Shown here: in pieces, positions 54,814-64,000 of the stretch | Position numbering within the stretch: the stretch's first letter is position 1 | Layout: every line of letters starts with the position of its first letter | NCBI GenBank assembly: GCA_003254905.1 | Contig: QANU01056703.1 | Coordinates: 342,391 to 406,390 of the forward strand | From: Nissolia schottii | Taxonomy: Eukaryota; Streptophyta; Magnoliopsida; Fabales; Fabaceae | Reading direction: 5' to 3' | DNA length: 64,000 bases | Notes under the pieces: model-generated | Database searches by the model: none | What the model was told of the DNA's origin: nothing | Seen by the model: only the letters and a program-made list of their open reading frames with translations | Program-made: the position numbers and the translations under genes

Positions 54814-57800
54814 ATGTTCATCGCAACACTTGCCCCTCGAAATTCCCTCGTATCTCTCCTCATAATATTGTCAATCCTCTTCTCGCATTCACTATCAGTT
54901 CTCGCCAAGTCTCGATACCCAATCTCCGTACACTTCTCTCCTCTTCCCAAATTTCAATCTCTCCCAACTTGAATTCTTGTTACTCAATTTCCTATTTCTT
55001 CTTGATTTTTTTTTTTTAACTTTTAATTTCTGGGTGTATGTGTTTATATTTGTTGTGTGCAGGATGCTGAAGTGAGGAAGAAGAAGCTTCAGTGCTATGC
55101 TGATATTGACAGGTTGGTGCTCACTTGGCCCTGGTGTTGGGTTTCTTGTTTGTTTGTGTTTATTTGGTAAGAAGGAAAAATAAAATAAAATTGTGTAGAT
55201 TCTAGATTGTCTCAAGATTCTTCCAAAAGTTTTGTGCAATTCCTGAGTCTTGGTTCTTTTTTTTTTTTTTTTTTTTCTTTTTCTTGAATATTTAGTTGGG
55301 TTATGTAGAATATATGTATATTGTGGTAAATGTTGTTGATGCACATTTGGTTCTTAACCCGTTTTTTTACCATTGTGATTGAAACACATTTGCTTCCAGT
55401 TCAGGGTCATGTTGATATTGGCAGGGGTACTTGGTTTTACCATTTTGGGGTTTGGGTTCTTTTTTTTATTTTCTTGAAAAAGTATTTTGGGCGTAAGTAT
55501 ATATGATAATTGGCATGTGTTAATGCACATTTGCAATTTTTCTTTTGTGGATAGTGGGATGTGGGGCTGGCAGTGCAAATCGTCTATGGTAGCAAGGGAG
55601 AATTGTGCCTTGCGATGCCTTTCCCCGGCTTGTTATGAGCTCATCTACGAGAGTGACCCGGTGAGGCTAACTTTGTGTGATACCCTTTTTGATAGGATTG
55701 AGATTCATAGTGTTTTCTTGTTCTTACATTTTGGAGATGCTAAATTCAGTTGTATTTTTACTTGTAGCTTGAGGAGGGAGAGAAGGACTTGATGCGAAGC
55801 CAAGAGTACAAATACTGTATGCATAAGTATGTTTATTTTCTGCAACTTGGTGCTCAGAATTTCCTTTTATGAATTTAGCAAAGAGCTGAAGTTGTGCATG
55901 GAGTCATGGACTTAAATTTTACATTTATTTATCATTCTTTTTCCATCGTTGTAACTAATCATCAATATCCATCATTCCATTGGCATAAACTGCACTTTTG
56001 TAATCTGCTTTCACGTTAGAAATTCTTAAAAGAAGATGCAGAAAATAAATACATGAAATAGAAGTTTAGTGTAAACAATATTTTGACTGATTACAGTTAT
56101 TTTTAGGTGTTAAGAGATTATTCAACATAAAAATCATTTGATGTGGCTGGCATTGGAAAGTAAATATTATGGATCATGAATCAGTTTTATTAGTTATGAA
56201 GTGTTCTATATTTTTGTTAGGGTTTTTGTATTTGTACATTTATGGCTCACAAGTTCGCTATATCATTACAGAGGGAGTTATAGTTACTAGGGAAAACCAG
56301 ATTGATAACAGACATTGATAGCTAAGTTTTTACCAGACAGTGGGGGGAGGTTTCATTCCTGGCTGGTACTTGAACAACTTGCATCATTGGGTCTAATTGT
56401 CCGATATCCTGATGTTCCTCATGTTGCATTTAGAATTTGAACTTGTTATTTAAATACTTTATTTTTGGAACTTTTAGTTATCTTCTCTTTATTTGTAGAT
56501 CTTTAGTTCCTTCGTAAGTGCATAACCATCATTTTTTTTTCTTTATTACACTGATGCACGCTTAGAGTAGATCAAGGAAATACTGATTTAGTATAAATAT
56601 TCTATCCTTATTTTGTAACAGTAGGTGAATATGCCAAATATTTAAACTGTTGGTTTTGGGTTGACATGGAGTTTCTTAAAGTGAATATTTGAAAATAGGC
56701 CTTTCTCTACTGATTATAATCTTGTGTACTTGTGAAGGAGGATTACTCACTCCTCTATTACAATTTGTTTGTGCGGCCTTAGCTATTTCTTTAAAAGGAA
56801 GAAAATTTGGGGTTAAGCTGTTAAGGGAAAGGAAAACATATTGATTAATGATTTCCATTTTGTGCCCAAAATAAAATCACATAATGTGCTTTCTCCCCCA
56901 AATAAAATCAAAAACTGTGTCTCCCGTACCCACAGTGGCACATGGAAAGTTCATAAGGAAGGTGATTGGAACTGAGTTTTGGTGATGGGAAAAGTGGAGA
57001 CCAGCTCCTTAAACAAGAAATTAATTACAGCCAATGAATCTATTATACAAAATGATGCAAAAATAGAGGGTGATGTGGACCAATAGATTCAAGTTAGGTG
57101 GATGAAATGGAAGAGTTCTTCAAGTGTTTGTGATAGAAAAGTACCACTCAAGCCTAAGGGAAAATGTTATCACACATCTGTAAGACCTGCAATGTTGTAA
57201 AAGATTGAATATTGGATGAGTAGACACTAGACAAAGTTTATGATAGGTTAGTTAGTGGGAAGTTGTTGGCTAATGTCTCAGCTTGTTACAGATCAGCATA
57301 CTTTCCTTACCTTAGTACATAATCGGCTTCAAAACCACTACATGTAAAAGCCATTCAAAACACTGCTGGAGAGGCAAGAGAACTAAATGAGGTGTCCCAA
57401 ACTCTGGTGCACTTCTGGACAGATGGCAAAATGAGAATCGCCCAGGTTGTGCACGCCCCTCAATAACAGCATGGATAGCTCAGATCCAGTGAATTAGAGC
57501 AGTGGGTAGCAAGAAAATCTAAGATAAACAAAGTAACTCCATAGTTTTGAAATGCCACGGCTGATGATTACTTCTCTGCTTCCTTGTTGAAATTATTGGG
57601 AAGAGAGGAACTTTATTATGTGATGATATGAGATGTGTACAAAACACTAACTAACCTATTATTCCTAGTACAAGCCCAACTCTAAAAAACTAATAGCCTA
57701 ATAAGACTCCTATATCAATATGAATTATTCAAACAGATGAAAAAAAATGTGTGCTGCTGATGCACAACAGTTCAGATTTCGTCGTTCTCTTCATCCTCTT

Positions 57801-58386
57801 GATATTCCTTTCTTCCTGACGTTTTCTTGTATTGTTAAGTGCATCTTTGTTCTTTCCCAAAGATAGTTATTTATCAAGCTCTCATTTGTAACAAATAAGC
57901 AATTAACTTCGCAAACTGTTCTCTCTTTTTCATAAACTGTTTCCACATTTTAACAGGGCAGCAAAGCTCTCATAAGGATTCCTTATACTGTGAACTCTAC
58001 TTGTATCAGCATACTTGTAATAGCTTATGCACTGTTTATGAAAACATACTGGATAGTAATAAATCATAGTAATGCAGAGAGGATAAGCATATTTAGGATA
58101 ACTAAGGTCATTTATTTTTTCGTATAATTTTATATCGTTACTTGGAGATCAGTGTCACAGGTTCAAATCCCAGAGTTGGATTGACGTGATTGGGTTTGTA
58201 TCATTTATTCTTTTCAGGCTGGTGACCATTTTTTTGTAACTGCAACTTGAATTAACATATTGAGAGAGCAACATGACATGTTTATACCAAGCTTCCTATC
58301 ATAATCTTTTTTTCTTTTCCTTTTCACATTGCAGGTTGTCCTTGGGAGAGAGCCTTGAGGGTGTAAAGGGTGCCTTTAACCACTAG
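54814..58386 (+). CDS. Small secreted Cys-containing protein, DUF4787 type
   Basis: Five exons: 54814-54927, 55063-55112, 55555-55660, 55768-55826, 58335-58386 (381 nt, 126 aa). Residues 1-31 form a signal peptide (hydrophobic 'LVSLLIILSILF', cleavage likely after S-V-L-A). The mature part of about 95 residues has six cysteines in 'LQCYAD', 'GMWGWQCKSS', 'RENCALRCLSPACYELIYES' and 'YKYCMHK', matching the conserved eukaryotic DUF4787 family as I remember it. Function is unknown; a secretory-pathway or extracellular protein with disulphides is inferred. An upstream in-frame ATG at 54730 would add 28 residues before the signal, so 54814 is preferred. The donor after exon 1 (TCC|GTACAC) is weak and needs transcript support. 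Intron 4 (2.5 kb) contains no recognised element. Confidence 0.82.
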
Positions 58387-59555
58387 TCAGTGCACAATTT
58401 CTAAATTGATGGCCTAAGCTATGGTGAATTCATATAACTTCATATGCCATCCTTCATGTTCTTTCCCGTCAACTACCTCAAAAAGAAAATATATTTCTAA
58501 TGTGTCAACGTGTGATTAGATGGTGGTGTAAATTAAACTCTACTACATTGACACTGCATAGAAATTAAATTATAATTAACGTGATATTAAACATTTCTAT
58601 AAAAAAAGGGGTGCATTTTGTTGAATGAAATGTGTAATTACCCTCTAATTTAAAATAGTATTGTTATCATGACGTCTTTACCATGCCATCTCATGCAATT
58701 TTTAAATTATACTAGCGCATTTCAGTTAAATTCTGATCTATTATACAATTGAAAATTATTTCATACTCAAATATAACACGAGAATTGTAATTTTAAATTA
58801 TTGATATTATTACCAATTTATATTTGAAATTTTAAATTACTGAGATTTTAAAATTATATGTCAATGAAAGAATAGGTTGAATGAGTGATAAAATCATGCA
58901 AATTTAATTTGTTTTCTTATAGTTAAAGGAATTATAGTTATAAATGAGTAGATGACTAGATGTGAATGTAAATACACAAAATAAGTTCAAAGTAAATATA
59001 AAGCAAAACTTTAATATATATAGCTTGAAATGATATGAATGAATAGACATAAGCATTGCATGAAAAAAAAAAATTCACGAGTAGGTAAGCATTGCATGAC
59101 AAACGATCCAAATGGGCAAATATTGCCTGACAAATGATTATAACACTTTGCCTTCTTTTCTCCACCTACCAAAAAAACAAGCACATTTTTTACTTCTTTA
59201 TCTTCTTATATCTCTATCTTACATTCAAAATGCTCTCATTTCACTTGATTCTCTTAATGGCAACTACTATCATTGAATAAGTTATATACTAAGTTTTGTT
59301 TTTACCCTCACATCTTTACTTTTTTATATAAAGGCTTTGGAAGCTTTCAAAGACTTTTGGTCATATTTCAAATGTGTTAATTATAGGGCTATTAACATTT
59401 GGGTGATTTCAGATTAAGGGAATCCTAAAACATATAAATTTACATTTGTATGGGTTGAAATTCTAAAGTCGCCATAGTGTAAGGCGATTTCAGAATTTTT
59501 GAAAAAATAAAAATAAAAAATTAAAATGGACCTAAATTCGCAATCGCCAAAGACC
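58387..59555. other. AT-rich spacer
   Basis: A short imperfect direct repeat 'agcattgcatga(caaacgatc)' lies near 59050-59140. No gene. Confidence 0.4.
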
Positions 59556-59700
59556 GTGGAAATTTCAGTGCATGCTGAGACGTCACATCATGCACATTAT
59601 TGAGAGAAATCATGCGGAAGAGAGGAAGAGAGGAGCTTCACTATAAATACCATACATTACACTTCACACTTCACTTATTTGCTCCTGCATCTTTCATTTT
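59556..59700 (+). promoter_or_regulatory. Orphan promoter-like segment
   Basis: 'gagacgtcacatcatgc' (an ACGTCA core) is followed about 65 bp later by TATAAATA at 59643-59650 and then a CA-rich start region ('cattacacttcacacttcac'). No open frame follows, so this may be a remnant LTR or virus-derived promoter, or the 5' end of a non-coding transcript. Only motif-level evidence. Confidence 0.25.
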
Positions 59701-60045
59701 TATAATATGTTCATACTTCACTTTAATTCTCAGTAAAGTAAACAAGTTGTAATGATGTCACTGTAACTCTTTATCTGAAGATGATACTGTAAATCCATTG
59801 TTACACATCTCAGAAAAAATCCTGGAGAATAATCATGTTTATATTTATCTTATATAATCATTCTTAATGTTATATGTGATTGTTCATGTGTATATTCATG
59901 TGTACTATTTTTGTAACGAAAGAAATCTTTACTTTAATTTTTTTGGGAGGAAAGGTACAATTATATAAAGTAAAATTTGAATAACTTAATTTGGTACAAT
60001 CTACTTTAATTAGGTATATTTTGACGACAGAAATCTCTACTTTTT

Positions 60046-60078
60046 TATTATTATTATTATGATGATGATGCTTATTAA

Positions 60079-60114
<36 letters not shown>

Positions 60115-60151
60115 CATTATGGTTGTTAATACTATTATTATCATTATTATT
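60046..60151. repeat. Compound (TTA)n/(GAT)n microsatellite
   Basis: TTA triplets interrupted by GATGATGATG and CAT variants. Confidence 0.9.
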
Positions 60152-61377
60152 TAACTATGAGACCAAAAGAGGATTTTGCCTATTTTATTTAAATTTTATT
60201 ATTAATTATGCAATAACTAATTTATACTTATTAAAATATATATAATATAAATAATTGTGGATTAAAAAAAATTAATGCATGAAAAATATATTTTTTTTTA
60301 TCAAAGGTTTGGAGTAGGTTTTGCTTTTTGAGTGTTTGCATCGTTATCTAAAAAAAATTTAAATAATATTTAAAATGGTTAAAAATAAAAATTAATTTTT
60401 TGTAAAAAGAAATAAGAATTGATTTGAACTAAATTTAAACTTAAAATTAAATGAATTCTTATTGCATTTTATAAAACTTTGATAATGGAAGGGTTTTTAG
60501 GGTCAATGAAGGAAGCGTGATGAGAAATAGCAAAAAGAGGGAGAGAGCAAGTGATAGAAGGGAATCATAAAATAAGCAAATACCACTGTCATGCCTTCTT
60601 GCAGTGTCGCTACTCTACGGTTATAGGGAGAACACGTGGTTATGCATATCCCTTTAACCGTAAATTGGATAATCTGACTCTTTTACCGCTCCTTAGCTCA
60701 TGCTTCTCTTGCCCACTCATGCTTATTGCCACTTCTTTATTTGCTGAGTCGTTACTTCCCTTCCTTGGGGTCATTACATCATGGTTAATGATAAACTTTT
60801 TGTTTAGACAAACAACGGTGACTTGTATGTTGAACGAGTATCTTTGCATGCTTTTTAAACCTCTATCAAGATGTACAGAATATTTTAAATAGTTTTATAT
60901 ATTAATATTTTTTAATTTTTAAGGGTGTGTTTGTTAGTTAAATATAATCTGGATATGCGTAAAAATAATTAATGATAAACTTTTTGTTTAAATAGACCAT
61001 GCAACCCAGATATTAGAGAAGTGTATTAAAAAAAATTTAAATATTTTAAATTAGGTCTTACCATTTTAAAAAGTTTTACTTATTTAAGGCATAAATAATT
61101 TTAAATGAAAGGATCCATCAGTACTGTTCCTATGCCCGAATTTCAGAACATTATTTTTTAAATTAAAAAAAAAAACCAGCCAAAAGAAAAATGATTAGGA
61201 AAGAAGATCCCCTCCCTAGTTCCTCTCCCCCGTCCTCAAATAGCGACGAAGTTCCGCGAGTACTCTGTTCATCTTAGCTTCCCTAATCATTGGTTCAAAT
61301 TCTGGCCCCCCCAAAAAAAAGGAAAGGAAAAAAGAAAACGACGTCGTTGAGTGATCTTTCCGAAGCTCGAATCGAAG
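60152..61377. other. AT-rich spacer before the SCAI-family gene
   Basis: No gene recognised; the open frame at 60551-60892 lacks any domain or coding context. The last 150 bp ('ctagttcctctcccccgtcc', 'aaaacgacgtcgttgag') become GC-richer, as expected for a 5' UTR. No TATA box is evident. Confidence 0.4.
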
Positions 61378-64000
61378 ATGTCGCAACAGCAGCAGCAAAA
61401 CAGCAACATCCCAGTGAGCGAGGTGTTCTGGACTCTCGCTGACAAAGCTGACAAGAAGTTCTCCAAGATCAGAGACTTCCCTTATTACCAGCGCAGCAGG
61501 TTCCTCCCATTTCCTTTTAATCCTTTTTTTCTTCTTTTTTGTTTGTTTTTTTGGTTTCACGTCCAATCACGTGTCTAATTATGTGTTTTTGGATGTGAGA
61601 TTTTTGAGACAGTGAGTGTAGGAGGCTAATGTGGCTGTAGATTGAATGTGGTCCAAAATTAATCTCTGAAACAAATGTGTTGCCTCTAATTTTTGTTACA
61701 CCAATGCTTCACAATCACTGGGTTAATTTTTATGTGCTAGGGAGGAGTTATTTTCAGACTCATTTGAGAATTAGGCGTTAAATTTTGTGTATTTTAAGGA
61801 CACTGTTCTTGGTATGTGTTCAACTGTTTGTTTCTCTTGTTTGGCTTCCCGGACATTTATTTTCATGTGGTGAGGAGGAATTATTTGAGGACTCATGGGA
61901 ACTAATCCTTAAGGTTGGTGGTCTAGTAGATTTTTAGATGCATATAGGGTCCATTTGAGAGTTGACGATGGCGTTGCCTAAACAAAAAGTAATTTGTCGC
62001 AGTAGAAATCAGAATTGGGTTATTTTTATGTAATAAGAAGTATCTTCTGACCCATTAGAGAATTAAACCGTATACTTCGTTAAGTTTGGGACACTCTATT
62101 CTGGGTAGTCAATCTTTCACTATTTTGATTAATACATTTCTAGATGACAATGGTATGGTTTATTGATTTTAGGTTTTTTTCCAGTGCAGAAATATTGAGA
62201 GGTCGGTTATTGGTATTGGTTGATCTATAAAATCAAAATTGCTATGAATGTAACTTTGTTGTAGGCATGATACATACTTTTACAAGGTGTTCAAGGTGTA
62301 CACACAGTTATGGAAGTTTCAACAGGAGAATCGGCAGAAACTGGTAGAAGCTGGGCTTAAGAGATGGGAGATTGGTGAGATTGCATCTCGCATTGGGCAG
62401 CTGTACTTTGGGCAGTACATGCGCACAAGTGAGGCGAATTATCTATCAGAGTCATATATATTCTATGAAGCCTTATTGACCAGGGAGTACTTTAAGGAGG
62501 GGTTATTTCAGGATGTGAATATTGCAAACAAACAATTAAGGTTTCTTGCTCGGTTCCTAATGGTGTGCTTGGTTTTAAACCGAAGGGAAATGGTGCAGCA
62601 ATTGGTTAATCAGCTTAAAGTATTAATCGATGAATGCAAGAGGACATTCCAGGTCTGCATTTGCTAATTTTCTCTTGCATTTCCTTGTAGCATTTTGAAT
62701 TTCAATGATTTGTTGATTTATGTTTCTGACCTTTGTTTTGGCATTACATTTACAAATAATAAACTTGTTGCTGTCCTTGAATATAAATTATATTATACAT
62801 CTCTACAGTTGACAATTGATGGTTCATTAAAAACATAATTTACTTAGCATAATTGATTATGATAGAAAGGTAGCGTATTTGAAAATTGTGTTTAGCCATT
62901 CAGTTTTTTGCATTGTGTTTTGTGCAGATTTGTGTGTAAGGGTGTTGATTGTTCATGAATAGACATCTTCTTTGCTAATGGCTGTCTAGCATCAACATTT
63001 GGCCAATTTTGGTAGGTTGTAGGTTGATGAGAGTAATGCTCAATTTTGGTAAATAAATAAAAGATTTTGCTACATAAGCTAACAGGGTTTTTCCAACTTA
63101 TGGCTGCAAAGTAATGTAAATATGATGGTTAAAAGTAATAACAAATTTCTGGTGGAGTTGCCAAGTCTCTAATAGATTTTGATAATTTGGTTGTCAAGGA
63201 GCAACTATCCCAAAAGCGTAAGCCTTTACGTGGAGAATTATATGAGTGGTTAAATGTTTGACATGCCCCTCAAGACATAGCATTTTGGGCTTGAAGTGGG
63301 GATAATGCACTAGTCCATTTGGCCTTGTGCTGAAATTCAACTTTATTTAGAAGGATGGGGGTGGCAAGAATTGAACTTGTAGCCACTTGGTCAAAGATGC
63401 TTTGAAATGGATCAACTATTCTTAAAGCATAAGTAGTTGGTTGAAGGCTTATATGAATAGTTTTATATCTAACATTGATGAATTTCTTGTGTTCTTCTGC
63501 CTTTAGTTTTGATAAAATCTAAACTAACTCCAGAGCTGCACAAAAATAACAAACACTGCATTTTTAGTATAAACAAGCTAATATCTTAAAAACAAAGTGG
63601 AGTGCTCCATGAAAAACACAATGCTGTCCAGAATATGTTATGATGGATGGATTTAAATTTGTGGATGTATTGGAAATGACCTTTAAATTATATGATTACA
63701 GGAAAGTGACTTTAAAGAATGGAAGCTGGTGGTTCAGGAAATAGTCAGATTCTCAAAATCTGACGCAGCTTTTATGAATATCAGGCCCTTGAGATATAGT
63801 CTAGTATTGGACCCTCATCCGGATACTCTACCGCACGTCGCTGCAGCTATCACAAAGCGAAATTTGAAATTAAGAGATGCTGTATTAAGTAGTTTCCATC
63901 AAAATGAGGTAAGTATCTAGGATATTTTTGCTTCTTCCCTCCTACTAAAGTACATTTGTTCATGTTAGAACTGTTAGAATCTTTAATTAATGTAATTAGG
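61378..64000 (+). CDS. SCAI-family protein (DUF3550/UPF0682), 5' part
   Basis: Three complete exons: 61378-61499, 62265-62652, 63702-63908, phases consistent. They give the first 239 residues; the gene continues past the window after the donor at 63909. Residues resemble plant homologues of human SCAI ('SEVFWTLADKADKKFSKIRD', 'YFYKVFKVYTQLWKFQQENR', 'RWEIGEIASRIGQLYFGQYM', 'DPHPDTLPHVAAAITKRNLK'). In animals SCAI binds the MRTF coactivator and works in the nucleus in transcription and DNA repair; the plant role is not established, so function is inferred by family only. The N-terminus has a short Gln run (residues 3-7). The start ATG follows a GC-richer leader. No defects are seen in the part present. 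Confidence 0.9.
63192..63474 (-). mobile_element. Mini TRIM-like LTR element, 283 bp, in intron 2 of the SCAI-family gene
   Basis: Terminal repeats of 72 bp each: 63192-63263 (TGTCAAGGAG...GTTTGACA) and 63403-63474 (TGAAATGGAT...TATCTAACA). They are flanked by TTGGT (63187-63191) and TTGAT (63475-63479), a near-perfect 5-bp duplication. 'Gccccctcaag'-type pyrimidine sequence follows the left repeat, and the interior shares 'gatgggggtggcaagaattg' with the element at 47231 ('gagggcggcaagaatcga'). It is old and without coding capacity. Confidence 0.65.

Noticed and set aside
60551-60892. 113-codon open frame
   Set aside because: No similarity recognised, no splice or promoter context, and the reverse strand is open as well. 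Likely chance.

Overview
This is a nuclear window from a flowering plant, most likely a eudicot and plausibly a legume. The genes have short exons, GT-AG introns and AT-rich introns. The protein families are plant ones, and the intergenic space is packed with LTR remnants, TRIM-like elements, LINEs, MITEs and foldback elements. The legume assignment is inferred from general resemblance of genes and repeats, not proven. Two single N bases (6540, 7765) show that this is an assembly with joins.

Seven plus-strand genes can be modelled exon by exon. Three are tandem copies of an NADP(H)-dependent 2-alkenal/double-bond reductase (2882-5387, 10963-14399, 23162-25463). The first two are recent duplicates. 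The third is older and lacks one intron that the others have. Two are a duplicated pair of small single-EF-hand proteins with a possible N-myristoylation start (31617-37081 and 45813-50750). One encodes a small secreted cysteine-containing DUF4787-type protein (54814-58386). The last is the 5' part of a SCAI-family (DUF3550/UPF0682) gene that runs off the right edge (61378-64000).

Layout. 1-9.5 kb: three copies of a roughly 1.5-kb repeat unit surround reductase gene 1, together with a Mutator-like transposase fragment and a LINE fragment. 9.5-10.7 kb: a 106-bp tandem repeat and a field of CAAACATTAT words in front of reductase gene 2. 14.4-23 kb: a 1.4-kb solo LTR, LTR-like remnants and a LINE 3' end. 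25.5-31.5 kb: a Copia remnant, a 1.2-kb minisatellite with a period near 29 bp, an LTR piece and a 1.6-kb compound foldback element. 37-45 kb: a nested pile between the EF-hand genes (long-TIR element, RTE-type LINE end, whole TRIM, 2.9-kb solo LTR, foldback). 51-54.5 kb: a Tat-type LTR with primer site, a hAT-like element and a MITE. 58-61 kb: mostly AT-rich spacer.

The duplicated genes act as internal controls. The paralogue supplies the pre-insertion site for several elements, so their ends and target duplications can be read directly. The most notable items are two roughly 250-285-bp mini LTR elements with terminal repeats of about 72 bp inside introns; clusters of a near-palindromic CCGCTCAGCGG word shared by two unrelated-looking LTRs; two equal-length 227-bp Mutator-type MITEs; a candidate gene-conversion tract between reductases 1 and 2; and a long-TIR element with a GC-rich core. 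No microbial-type system, CRISPR array or biosynthetic operon is visible.
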